From NCBI GenBank assembly GCA_013396655.1, contig WBMV01009266.1, forward strand, positions 1,692,107 to 1,756,106: DNA of 64,000 nt, read 5' to 3'. A program made the position numbers and the translations under genes. Below the pieces are notes generated by a model. It searched no databases. It was not told the origin of the DNA and saw only the letters and a list, made by a program, of their open reading frames with translations. Of this stretch, positions 53,545 to 64,000 are shown in pieces; within the stretch, counting starts at the first letter, position 1, and each line of letters starts with the position of its first letter. The DNA is from Campylorhamphus procurvoides (Eukaryota; Chordata; Aves; Passeriformes; Dendrocolaptidae).

Positions 53545-56500
53545 AATCTAAAAACCAGTTCCTCTAGCAGTTGCAATGCTTCCTTCATTTGCCCAGAGAT
53601 GTTAAAAGCATGAACTGATTTTTTTTCCAGTTTTCACTCTAAGAAATGCCTACAGAGCAACAAGAGATCCTTTAAATATACTTGGTTGCATAATAAAGGT
53701 GGGGTTTGTGAGAGTTTTTGGTTTTTAATTTCACACTTAAGGCTTCCTAATTACCATTAAGCTCTAATAAACCCAAGTGAGAATACTGCAGGTATTTTTA
53801 TTGAATTCTGTCTAGGCTGCTTTAAACATTACTTTCTGTCACTTTTCCTTCTCATTTCAGGGTAAAAGAACACAACCAGGCTGCACGGTCTAGATGATGT
53901 ATGGGTTAACATGAATTAAAGCTGTAAAATGAATATCAGAGAAGTCTTGTCATGTCTGTTGTGAAATTGTTAAAACTCAACATTCATTCAAGCACTGAGT
54001 AACAAGCAAAGCATTTCAAGACAACAGTTCATTTAGAAGAAAACCTGTGCATTGTAACAGCATGACACTGGTAATGCCAAAGCTTAGTGCTTTCAGCAAA
54101 AACATGGAACAACGAGTACATGTAGAAGGAGGGTCAGTGGGGAAAAGAAGAAATACAGCTTTAAATTCTAGCCAAGGGGCTTCACAGAACTCTGCTTAAC
54201 TTGACCTCAGACAGAAACAACTGACACAGGTTGCTTGGTCACCACATGTGGAAGTAGGAAAGGCCACACTGCCAGAGGTGCCAGCTCAGGAATTAAGGAC
54301 ACCAAGCACAGGCCTTGCTCTGGTTCAAAAGTGTCCAAGCACTGAGCACCTCCTGCCATAAACACCACACAAAAGCAACTTGGGCTGTATAAGGATCTAC
54401 AATGATGCAGCAAACAGAAATCGTGCAAACCTGTCACCTTCTAAAGGAAACCCAAGTTGTTTGCAAATGCAAAAAGGCTATTTAATCCTAATTGAAGTAT
54501 GCAGGTCATACATAAATATCCATACACACAGGCACAGAGCTGTCACTCCCAGTGACACTACCAAGTACTTCAAAAACAAATAAAAACTCCTGAAGTTCAA
54601 AAAAAGTTGACAAAATTAACCACATAGAGCATAACCAAATTACCACCATGCACATGACTACCGTGGGATATTCTTCAAATGCACAAGTAGCATGCAAACT
54701 CTGTTTGTGAATGCTTTAACCAGTCCACAGAGCAAGAAACCCACGATGCTGCATGCTGGCAAGAAAGAAAGAAAAAGGTAATAAAAGCAAAAAGCTGAGG
54801 AAATGAAAACACAATGCAAAAGCAAATAAAAGAAACCTAGTCACAACACACATCTCTGCCTTAAGAGGTACAAACACACTCACCAGACACGCATGCAAAA
54901 GCACCAATTCCTTCAAGCCACACTTCTTTTATCTACCAATTTTCCACTCCGAGCCTGCCTAAAGCCTCACACACAGCTCTCAACCATCTACTCTACTACT
55001 TCAACTAAACTCACTGTATAAACTCCTTAGATTTGAGCATGAAGGAATTTTATTTGGGTGTTTTCAAGGACATTCAATTGAGTGTCTGTTTGTGTTGTTG
55101 ATCCAGAAGCTGAGTTAATGCACTATCTGGACATACCTGTCTCGCTGACAAATGGAGAAACTGCTGAATTCCACAAGAAGTCCCTTGTTTTGGGACAAGT
55201 GCTTTCCTATAAATCTATGATGTTTACATACAAGATTTAAAAGCATGTTAAAACTAGAAGGTAAGGCAAAGTTGTCTAGTTCAGCTGTGACTGTTTTGGC
55301 AGTGACCTCTACAATCATCAAATGTCCTTGTCCTCTGAAGTGATCAGGGCGATCAGATTTTTCCCAAGTATTCAAGCGGGATTGGGATCTTTGCACTTTC
55401 ATTTTTCTCTCCTCCCTTCCTTCAACACAAGGGGTTCCCAGACAGTTTAGTTACCAGCTTCTCCCAAAGAAACATGGTAACACCTTGTACCACAAATTAC
55501 AAAGCAGGAACTACATGATTTGCTATTTCTGCTTTAACAGAAAGAGAGTGATTTAGTTGTTTTCTATGCAGTATAGCATAAAATAAGCAAACTAAGAAAG
55601 TAGGGTGAAAAACTGGTAAGGAAGGAGAGCAAGAGAAGGAGAGAGAGACAATTTAAGCAAAATAAGAAGAATCACGTGCTTGTTTGTTGCTGGTAAACAT
55701 ATCCCCTGACATGAAAAGGAGCAAAGCAAACATCAGCAGGTCTGACTGTTCCCCAAAAGATAGGAAATTCAAGTCATATCAAAGAAAGTTTGTCTCCTGA
55801 CTTCCTCCTGCTCAAACAAGCCTTGGCCACCACCCAGTGGAAGTCGATCTCCACTGCAAGACATTCACAGATAATTGCTTCAGGAGGCACTAACAGCCTC
55901 ATGCATCGAGTAGCAGACATATAATTGGAGTAAAGTGCTTTAAGTGCTCTCTCCGGTGAATAACAGTCTAGTCCTTAATTTCAGCACCAGAATACATGCA
56001 CTTTGACTGTTCTAACACAATTTTCAAGGATGGTAATGGTCATAAAAACAACTCTTAAAATGACATCTTGAAATTTGGTTTATTTTCCATCAGTGACATG
56101 CCATCTTCTTCGGTTTACAAGTCCACGAGAATTTTAAAGAAATTTAAGTGCCTGCACTAGAAGCTCAGGGTTCTCTCTGAAAGTCAACCTTCACTCCTCC
56201 TCCTTTACATGCCTTGAATGCCAAAGGAGTTACTAAATGAAATCCTGATGGAGAACCTGAAGGGAGAACAAAATACACTGTTTGCCCTTCTGCTGCTGTG
56301 TCACTTTTGTAGTACTGTCAGCAAGGAAAACTTATTTTATAAACATCTGCATTCAGATAAATAATAGAAATGTTAACAAATCTGGATCAACGTAATTATC
56401 TGAAAAATATAGTTAAAGATCATGCAAGTTTTAAACAGTAAACGTTTTTAAATGATGCAAAGCCAAAGTCTAAAACTGCTGAAGATATATACTAATTATA

Positions 56501-57181
56501 TTAAGCATCATTCCATATATTATTTTAGTTTATAATATTGTAAAGTAGTTGTACCACACAAGAAACAAGGCAGAAAAAAATAGTTAAGTTGATTAAAACA
56601 CGAAGTGCATTGTCTGAAATAGCTACTTGTGTATTCTTCAAGCACAAGTGAAAAATCCAAAATACCTCTGAAACAAAACACAACCAGAAGAAAGACACCA
56701 TCAGAAACAGCAATGTCAGGCTGACTTACGTATTTCTACTGTTTTGGCTGTCAAAGGCACATTAACAGGAGAGAACAGACATTATTTATTAGATTATTAT
56801 GACTATTATTATTAGCATAGTGTACATTTCTTCAGTGTCACTGCCGAATATGTAAAACAGATAACTGAATAAAAGATACCAATAATAAATTTAATAAAAT
56901 ATCACTTTAAAGATAAATACCAGATAAATATTTTAAGATTTATGGCAAATGCAAGATTCAAATTTTGCTTGTTTTTACTGAATACAGAAAAGGTTGGGAA
57001 AACTGAAAGAACTGAGCCAGAGTTCAAAGCTGCTGTCATCGTGCACAAATACAGCTAAGATGATCACAAGAACATGAGCAGTTTTCAAGTTTGCCAATAC
57101 TGTTCTAAAATGATGGCACAAGACCTTCATCTCTGATTTAAGGCCTTCTCAGCTGTTCTTAGGTCTATTAAACTTTTAGTC

Positions 57182-57196
57182 AAAAAAAAAAAAAAA
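57182..57196. repeat. Poly(A) tract in intron
   Basis: Run of about 15 A on the plus strand. Confidence 0.85.
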
Positions 57197-58784
57197 TCCA
57201 ACCCAGGCCCTCTCTGCCCTCCCTTTTCAGGACACCTCACACCAGAACACCAGTGAGAAACCCTCTCAAGAACAGATCTGAGAGGCTTCAAGCCTTGAAG
57301 GTGGGCCTGGCTGCCTTCTTTAAAAAGTACTAGATTAATAAAGTGTTTTCAGTGAAATATTTTTAATATGAAACTTTCACTGGTAAGCACTTCTGTTTAT
57401 TGAAGTCAGACTCTATAAAAATCGGTTCATATATAAATATTGTTTATTAAGCATTGCATTATTCATGTAGTTCTACTGGAACGAATTACAGCAAAGCTGG
57501 AAATTGCAGCCATATCTTGCGAGCATTTAAAGAATTTTGCTGCTGTTTTAAATAATAGACATGGAAAGAATCTGCCTCGAGAGATTCTGGAAATCAATGG
57601 TGTACTCCAAGAAAATTCCTCTCATTATGCTCTAAACATCACCCTTGAATGAAGGAAGAGATTGTCCATCCTACATCAGATCTGGCATATGGAGATGTAA
57701 AGACCTACAGAGTTAGGTGAGTGTGCTGTTCAAGAACTAGCTGTGGTGTGGACACCCTGCATCCCATTCCAGACAACCCAGAAAACACCAAATGCTTTTT
57801 CTCCTGAATTTCCTTGAGTGTATGTCAGAGGAGAAATACCTTAAAGGACAGTTTCTACTGTACAGCTGCCACAGGCTCTCCAGGGCCCAATAACCACATG
57901 GTTCTCCAGTAAGAAGTGCTCTTATCCATACAGCCCCCTCTCTTCATAGACTCACTGGGAGAGAGGGATGCCTGCCTTGGGTTGCAGGAACAGCACCTGA
58001 GTTGCCAGCCACACTATGAGGTTGTAGTTGCTAAGTCCAGGCTGCCCTGCACTGGTCAGCACTTAGACTGGAAATCACCACAAAGAGGAGGAAAAATCTG
58101 TGGTCTGCCTTATGCAAAATAGCTCTAGTATTGGCAAGAACACTTCAGAGATATCCAAAATTAGCAAGATCCCTGAAACATCCGTGTTTTCTGGCTGAGC
58201 CCTTCAAGGGTTTTATCAGTGAGAAAGTGTTAAACTAGTCCCTTCCTCCTCTGCTCTGAAGGAGCTCCTTAATCCAGTGGGAAAAGCTGCAAAAGAAGCA
58301 GGCCAGGGAAAGCTACATCAGACATAAGCAGACATCCACTTTCAAGTAATGCAAAAGTTATTACCTCTTTTAATATCCTGCTGCAGCTTACCCTACTAGG
58401 GCAGGAAAATCTATACAGCCTAACAAAGGATGCCAGATGGAAAATTCCACTGAGCTTAATTAGCTCACTGCTATTCCTGGATGATTGATACTGATGCAAC
58501 TGTAAAATGGGGATTTTTTCTTTTTCCTAACATGCATTTTTACTTTAGTTCTTAAAGATGTAATTGTTGCTCAGTGAGGAAAAAAAAGTACAAGATAAGA
58601 AGTAGTGCTTTGATTTCAGCTGAGAAAACAAAAATAAATGCTACTTTCTCAGGCTACACTGAATATTTAAATGAACAGTCTGGTATTTTTGTGTCTGCAT
58701 GACACAGAATGGTTTCACAGATGAAATGAGAAGAAAAATAGTAGGATTCAAGGTAATGAAGATCGTAGAATCAGGCATTTGTAC

Positions 58785-59213
58785 TGTGTTTGTGTGGCAA
58801 AGTTTTGGTAGCTGGGGCTATAGGGGCGGCTTCTGTGAGGAGCTGCTGGAAGCTTCTCCCATGTCCAAGAGAGCCAATGCCAGCCCACTGCAGGATGGCC
58901 CTGGCCCTGGCCAAGGCTGAGACAATCAGACATGGTGGCAGCACCTCTGCGACAACTGAGTTAAGAAGGGGAGACAAAAAACCCCTGTGCAAGAGCAAAG
59001 GAGTGAGAATATGGGAGATAAAGAGTCCTGCAGACACCAAGGTCCATGAAGAAGGAGCAGGTGCTGCAGGTGCCACAGCAGAGGTTCACCTGCAGCTTCT
59101 GGAGGAGCCCATACCAGAGTGGGTGGATGCCCAGAGGAAGCTGGAACCCCATGGGAGGGTTGTGCTGGAGCAGGCTCCTGGCAGGACCTGTAGGCCCATG
59201 GACAGTAGAGATA
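58785..59213 (+). mobile_element. 3'-truncated avian ERV LTR (ERVL-like)
   Basis: It starts TGTGTTTGTGTGGCAAAGTT and continues GGCGGCTTCTGTGAGGAGCT, AGAGCCAATGCCAGCCCACT, GTGGCAGCACCTCTGCGACA, GCAGACACCAAGGTCCATGA and TGGAGCAGGCTCCTGGCAGG. This is the order I know from a long LTR family of roughly 1 kb common in songbirds. The 3' half, with its polyadenylation region and CA end, is missing. It lies antisense within a USP6NL intron. The ORFs on both strands here belong to the LTR or are chance. Confidence 0.8.
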
Positions 59214-60085
59214 ACAGGTGACAAATCAACCATATTCCCAAGGATTAGGATGAAGGCATTTTATTTCCATCCTGTGAAAGCAATGTTCCCTTCTACCCCT
59301 AGCAAAAACATACCACACAGAGAGGCTTTCCCAGGCTACTTTGAAAACAAAAAGGAAAAAGCTCAATTTCTCACCTAGCACAAAAGATACTTTACTTTGG
59401 CTTTGCTTTTCCTGTTTCCAAACTGAACCTGCCTCATTCATGTTGAGGAGGGGGAAAAAAGAACAAACAAAATGCATTTTGTTACTGATGTTATTTTAGC
59501 TATCCAAAATAAAGAACCAATATGGCTCCAAACAATTAGCATCCTGTCAGCTTCTCATATCAGAACTTACACCGAAGTGTACGCAGTATGAAACCAAACA
59601 ACTTGCATTCCATTGCCAAACTGTCTTGGCAAGAAATCCAGTCACTGTCATTTGCAGTTGGTACCCACAAGAAGATTCCTTGAGTCTCACACTTTCTGTT
59701 GGAAGGTGAGTGGGTCTCATGGCACTTAAAGCCTCCTTGAATTTTCTGTGAAAATCCAGAGTATTCTCAAAGTTTCACTTGAAGGCATTTTATGTTCAAC
59801 CAAAAGAAAAGCCTTAATACATAAATAAGTTAGGAACAGACTTTTTGCCTTCTGCATCAGGAAAATTTCCAGTACATTCTGTATTTTCCTCAAAGACTCT
59901 CAACATGACTTACATTAGATCCATTACCTCTGACATGTAGCAAACTACAAAAATCTTTCCCAATTCTTGAGCTACCACAGGTTGGAAATGAGGAACTTTT
60001 CACTGAGGAAATTTACCACATCCATGAAGTCTCCACATTTCCAAACAACTGAAGTTGCTGGGATAAGCCCCTCACTGTTCAGATA

Positions 60086-60152
60086 TAATCACTGGACTTC
60101 AATGACCCTTATGGCTTCCTTCCAACTCAGGATATCCCATAATTCTATGATG
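60086..60152 (+). mobile_element. CR1 LINE 3' tail
   Basis: ATCACTGGACTTCAATGACC, TTATGGCTTCCTTCCAACTC and CATAATTCTATGATGG match the last part of CR1 with its terminal short repeat. Very short copy, antisense to USP6NL. Confidence 0.8.
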
Positions 60153-61549
60153 GAGTGGAACTGATGCTGAAGGAGCTGTTCACTGGCTCTGTGCTCCCAT
60201 GGTGAGCATTTGCCATGCCATGCAGTCCTCTCCATGGCCCAGCATCAGCTGTGACACGGTGTCTGATAAAGCCCATGGCTCAAGAGAAGTGATGGAAAGA
60301 GCACCTTCAGAAGCACAACATTCTCCAGACTGAAACCCGGCTTGTGGGAAAAGGATGGGAAGAAGGTAGGGTGGGAAGGCTACTATTACAAAGGGGAAGC
60401 AACAGATGAAAAGACAAGAGCAGGAACTGGACTTAGACCTATTGTGGGTGGAAAAAAAGGCAGCTGGAGAGGTTGTACAGAAATTCAGAGAGAAGGCCAA
60501 ACACAGGAATAGGGAAAAATGAGGAATGGACAAGAAGCCAAGACAATGGAAAACAAATGGAGAGAAGGTGTTTGTGCTCCATAGGAACAGATCTGCTGAA
60601 GAACCAGATGGAACAGGCACTTATTTGTGGTGTGCAGTTCTGACACAGCCCAATACTGCATGCAATAAACAATGTCTACAGAAACAGAAAAAATAAGTCC
60701 ATTAATGAAAGAACAAATTATCACAGCATTGCAACCTTTCTTCTGACACTTCTTAACTTCTGAAAGCAAACCACAGCAACTTTAAAGGAAGGTACTTGAA
60801 GGTAATTTCTGCAATGCTTGTAAATTTTTTTAAACATACATTTTTCTTGGATATTATTCTGCAATTAAAAAGGATATAAAAAAAGTACTGAGTAATCACA
60901 AGAAAAATTCTAATTAACCATTGTGGAGGTAAGGATAGAAAAGAACAGAATCTTAACACAGGAGGAAGAGATCCTATACATTTCAAAAGCAATGCCCCAC
61001 AAAATGACCACCTTTGCTCTGCAACCAAAAGGCACAAACACAAAGGCTTAGAAATAAAAATAAAAGTGATTCCATTAAACACCAAGCAGGTCTATCACCT
61101 GCAAACAACTAAAAATCTGGACTGACTAACAGAAGAAACTATTCAACATGAAGTTTGTTCCACATCTAATCAAGCGACAAAACAGTCTGGATTGTCAGAC
61201 AATGCTGTTGCTTCAAACAAACTGAAACCTTGATATTTGAACTTTTATCTGAAAGGTTCTATAAATTCAAGTTAATAAAATGATCAGAGCACAGGATGTT
61301 CAAAGTGCTTTGCCATTAGCTTAAAACCAGTACACAAAACCCTAAAAAAGAGCAAATTCATCACAGCAAAAGTGTTGATTTTAAACTGTGAATTATTTCT
61401 GGGTAAAAAAAAAAAACAGAAACAAAATCTATGAACTGATGAAGAGAAAAATATCTGCACAATTTCTAACAGGATGAATTAACACTTTAGAAATTAACAA
61501 TGTGTAAATAGCTTCAAATATCTAAATCTGATACATGCAAGTTTCTTAC

Positions 61550-61702
61550 CAGCTACTGGTAGATCCAGCTTTGCTCGTTTCAATTCCCCTATAGAAGTCT
61601 GGAGCTGCTCTATTACAAAGTCATCTTCATAGAAGAAATCCTTGGCTAAAGTCTCCTGCAGAAATTTTACAAGCTCTTCCATTTGCAATTTCATCAGATG
61701 CT
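61550..61702 (-). CDS. USP6NL: USP6NL internal exon, end of TBC region
   Basis: This 153-bp exon encodes about 50 residues from [10 protein letters not shown] to KLDLPVAG. It corresponds to the human stretch HLMKLSMEELVEFF...KLDLPEPG just after the TBC Rab-GAP domain core, including the acidic segment around [12 protein letters not shown]. The donor is clear: GCTG followed by GTAAGAAAC, with GT at 61549-61548, leaving a phase-1 G that joins the Gly codon of the terminal exon. The acceptor is either TTACATAG before AGCATCTG (exon starts at 61702) or the next AG (exon starts at 61700); both keep the frame. A chance ORF reading through the donor into the intron adds about 18 unrelated residues. 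The catalytic Arg and Gln fingers of the TBC domain lie in exons beyond the window. Confidence 0.94.
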
Positions 61703-64000
61703 CTATGTAAGGAGAAAATATTGTTATATATTTAAGATATCTTGATAAAAAACATTGGAAAATGTACTTCCATCATTAGGTGCTCTTGTTTTGAGTGAAA
61801 AACACTTGTCAGTTAGGCAGGCAACTGATTTCTACACCAAAAATCTATAAAATGCATCCAAAATTCACTTGCAGATCACTATGGAAATACTTTCTATGTA
61901 TCATTCTCTACTTAGGACAGTGTTTTCCAAACAAAACTAACAAGTCACCCTCCTTCAGCCTTCTCATGCCCCATAAAGCTTCAGGTCTTTATTTTTCAGC
62001 CCTGCATCCTCAACTTACAAACACCCTGTGGATCTGTACAACATAGATCATCTCTCTTATTAGGAGCTCTGAAAAGCAGTAAAACATTTTAAAAATTGCT
62101 GTTTACAGTATCCTCATTCACAACTGAATTAACTCCCACTGAAATGATAATGGCAGTTCACACTTCAGAACCATTGCTTCAGGCTCTCTGAAAATTCAGG
62201 TCATATTTTGAAAGTCATTTTACAGTTATCAGGTTATTTTTCTTTTCCTTTTTACACAGCAGTAAGGCCATGTGGCTTGCAAGGCTGTAACTGCATACTT
62301 ATGTAGCTTCTTTAATCATTTGTATGTCATCAAAAGTTTCAGAATGTACAATTTCTTTACGGAAACCATAAAAAATGTTTTTGCACTGTAATAAAAATGC
62401 TCTTGGCATGTATTCCACAATGATACTTTGGACAGCTATACCGTCAGTGTTTTTAAGGGTAGACAGGAAACTGGAAAACAAATCAGAATCTGTCTTCTGC
62501 CAGCCCTCTCATCTCCTCTCTGTTGCCCTGAGCTACTCTGAGTGTTTGATCGCAGAGGAAGTTGCTACTTGCTAAGCAAGCAAATCCACACTCAGACTCT
62601 TTGCTCAGGTCTTCGCATAAAAAGAGTGGTGAATAAAAAGACTAAATTCAAGTAGATGTCTATTTGCAACAAGAGAAACCAAAATGCTAAGCCTAATTAT
62701 TTGCCTCAAAATGTTTGGCTTTCTTAAGTGCAATAATGAAAAGAGTAACCTTTTCCATTTTTCAGAGTTGTTTATGAACAAACTGGTGAGCACCCCCAGT
62801 GAGGCAGTGAGGGAGCAGCATCACAGTTCAGGGAGGATAAACGTGCAAGGAAATGACGACATCAATTCTGCAGCTCCACACAGACCTCTGAATTTACACA
62901 AAGTTAAATGTCCCCCAGTAAGAGTGTCCTCAAACCTGAGCCCCAAGGTATTGCCCCGAGAAATGCTCACATTTATTCAGAACCTAAAATCCATCCTCCA
63001 AGGCTTTCTGGATCCTTTGGAACTTAAGATGCCAAATCACTTCAGGGAACCAAGCATAGATGCTTTACACAATTCCTCTATTGGAAATCTCAAATTTCAC
63101 TTTACCCACAGGCAAGAGATGAAAGAGAAGGTCACACAGGCAGACTACAAAAATTCTAGATTTTAATTACATTCTTGGACAAACAATGGTATAAAGAGAC
63201 ACAGGCTGGTGATTCCTCATTGCTGAGTTGTTTGCTGGTAGTGTTTCAGCTTTTAGTGGACACTCTGAATTCTTTGTGTGCTATTCTAACTAATTTCAGT
63301 CCTGTGGGGGGGCTAGTAAGCCATTTCCAGTCCAGAGACCTACAACATTATTCCCCACTGTTTAGTCAGCAATACAGCTCATCTCATGTCCATGTTTAAA
63401 CAACTTTCTTACTGTAATAAATACTTTTCTTTGTCAATCCCACTGTATTGGGCCTGGATGAGATGGAGTTAATTTGCCCTTGTAGAGCTGTGCACTGGTA
63501 TCTGGAAAGGTGCTGGTAACACACCAGTGTTCCAGAGCTGCTGGGCAGTGCTGGCAGAGCCCAGTGCTCTCCCTCCAGCATTCCCTCCCCACCAGAAGCC
63601 AGAGGGTGGGCAAGATCTTGGAGGGGACATAGCCAGGACATTGACCCAAACCGGCCAAAGGGACATTCCATGGGACAGCTGCTCAGCAATAAAAGCTAAG
63701 ACAAAGGAGGAGGTGGGGCATTCATTATTATCGAGATTGTCTTCCAGACCTGCGTCCCAGGAAGTGGTTGGGCATCACCTGATGATGGGAAGTGGAGAAT
63801 AAACCTTTTCTTTCCCTTTACTTCCATGTACAGCCTTCACTTTTACTTTATTAACCTGCCATTTTTTTTTCTCCATCTTATTTTCTCCTTCCCCCAAACC
63901 TGCTGAGCAGGGAAGAGACAGGGCAGCTTAGTGGGCACTTGGATCCAGCCAAGGTCAACCCAGCATACACACACATTAATAAAGCAAAGATTTTTACCTT
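61703..64000 (-). other. USP6NL: USP6NL upstream intron, incomplete at window edge
   Basis: This sequence is upstream of the 61550-61702 exon on the gene strand and should be intronic. It carries a near full-length solo LTR on the opposite strand at 63444-63965. The rest is AT-rich, apparently unique DNA. The last bases read AAG-GTAAAAA on the minus strand, which could be a splice donor exactly at the edge, but one codon is too little to judge. Confidence 0.8.
63444..63965 (+). mobile_element. Solo LTR of an avian endogenous retrovirus
   Basis: A 522-bp element from TGTATTGGGCCTGGATGAGA to GGATCCAGCCAAGGTCAACC and a CCAGCA end. Shared family landmarks are GATGGAGTTAATTTGCCCTT, GACATTGACCCAAACCGGCC, AAAGGGACATTCCATGGGAC, GATGATGGGAAGTGGAGAAT and an AATAAACC polyadenylation signal. 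Its CCAAACCGGCC block parallels the one in the LTR at 20365-20878, so the two families are related. No clear target-site duplication (CCCAC versus TACAC). No internal retroviral genes, so it is a solo LTR, antisense in a USP6NL intron. Confidence 0.82.

Larger units (their letters stand above)
50705..61549 (-). other. USP6NL: USP6NL intron before the terminal exon
   Basis: This 10,845-bp phase-1 intron has a GTAAG donor at its high-coordinate end and TTTTAG acceptor at its low-coordinate end. It is AT-rich with poly(T) and (TA)n tracts. It contains an antisense truncated ERV LTR (58785 to about 59213) and an antisense CR1 tail (about 60086-60152). I see no convincing additional exon. Sense-strand ORFs such as 55115-55402 lack a pyrimidine-rich acceptor and match nothing I know in USP6NL. 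Confidence 0.9.

Noticed and set aside
55115..55402. 95-codon sense-strand frame in the USP6NL intron as a possible cassette exon
   Set aside because: The sequence before it is purine-rich on the gene strand, with no credible acceptor, and it matches nothing in USP6NL.
57440..57652. 70-codon plus-strand frame with protein-like composition
   Set aside because: Antisense to the gene, no known domain, and a length expected by chance; worth only a conservation check.
62299..62481. 60-codon sense-strand frame upstream of the TBC-end exon
   Set aside because: No match to USP6NL and no clear splice sites; treated as intronic chance.
1..64000. CRISPR array, toxin, phage or other new defence-type system
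   Set aside because: No regularly spaced repeats, gene clusters or prokaryotic signals; the window is ordinary avian intergenic and intronic DNA.

Overview
This window looks like nuclear DNA from a bird, probably a neoavian or passerine. Three things point that way: many small truncated CR1 LINE fragments, solo LTRs of avian ERV families, and an intron-rich vertebrate gene in otherwise non-coding DNA. There are no operons, bacterial genes, CRISPR arrays, tRNA or rRNA genes, and no long intact ORFs apart from one exon.

The only protein-coding gene I can support is the 3' part of USP6NL (RN-tre, a TBC-domain Rab GTPase-activating protein) on the minus strand. Its large terminal coding exon is 49263-50704. 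A 153-bp upstream exon (about 61550-61702) encodes the end of the TBC region. The two are joined by a 10.8-kb phase-1 intron with clean GT/AG borders. The catalytic TBC exons lie beyond base 64000. A 3' UTR should extend leftward from 49262, but its end is uncertain.

The left 45 kb (about 1-45400) behaves as intergenic DNA. In human, the region downstream of USP6NL lies towards CELF2; I recognise no CELF2 exon here, so this is most simply the CELF2-USP6NL gene desert. It holds CR1 relics at about 603-1335, 4657-4912, 8340-8900, 11022-11139, 15088-15222, 22815-22900 and 38130-38260. It also holds a solo ERV LTR (20365-20878), an old MIR/L2-like fragment (about 34048-34192), microsatellites, a CpG-richer block (about 23570-24035) and several stretches that read like conserved non-coding DNA. 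The last point is a visual impression, not an alignment.

The right part (50705-64000) is USP6NL intron. It carries a truncated ERV LTR (58785 to about 59213), a CR1 3' tail (about 60086-60152) and a near full-length solo LTR (63444-63965). Both LTRs are antisense to the gene.

I found no convincing undescribed system. The most interesting items are the conserved Eps8-binding PXXDY motif in USP6NL, the three same-strand LTRs, the CpG-rich block, a perfect 11-bp inverted repeat, and a 31-bp tandem duplication carrying a hairpin. Repeat names come from remembered consensus patterns, not from a search.
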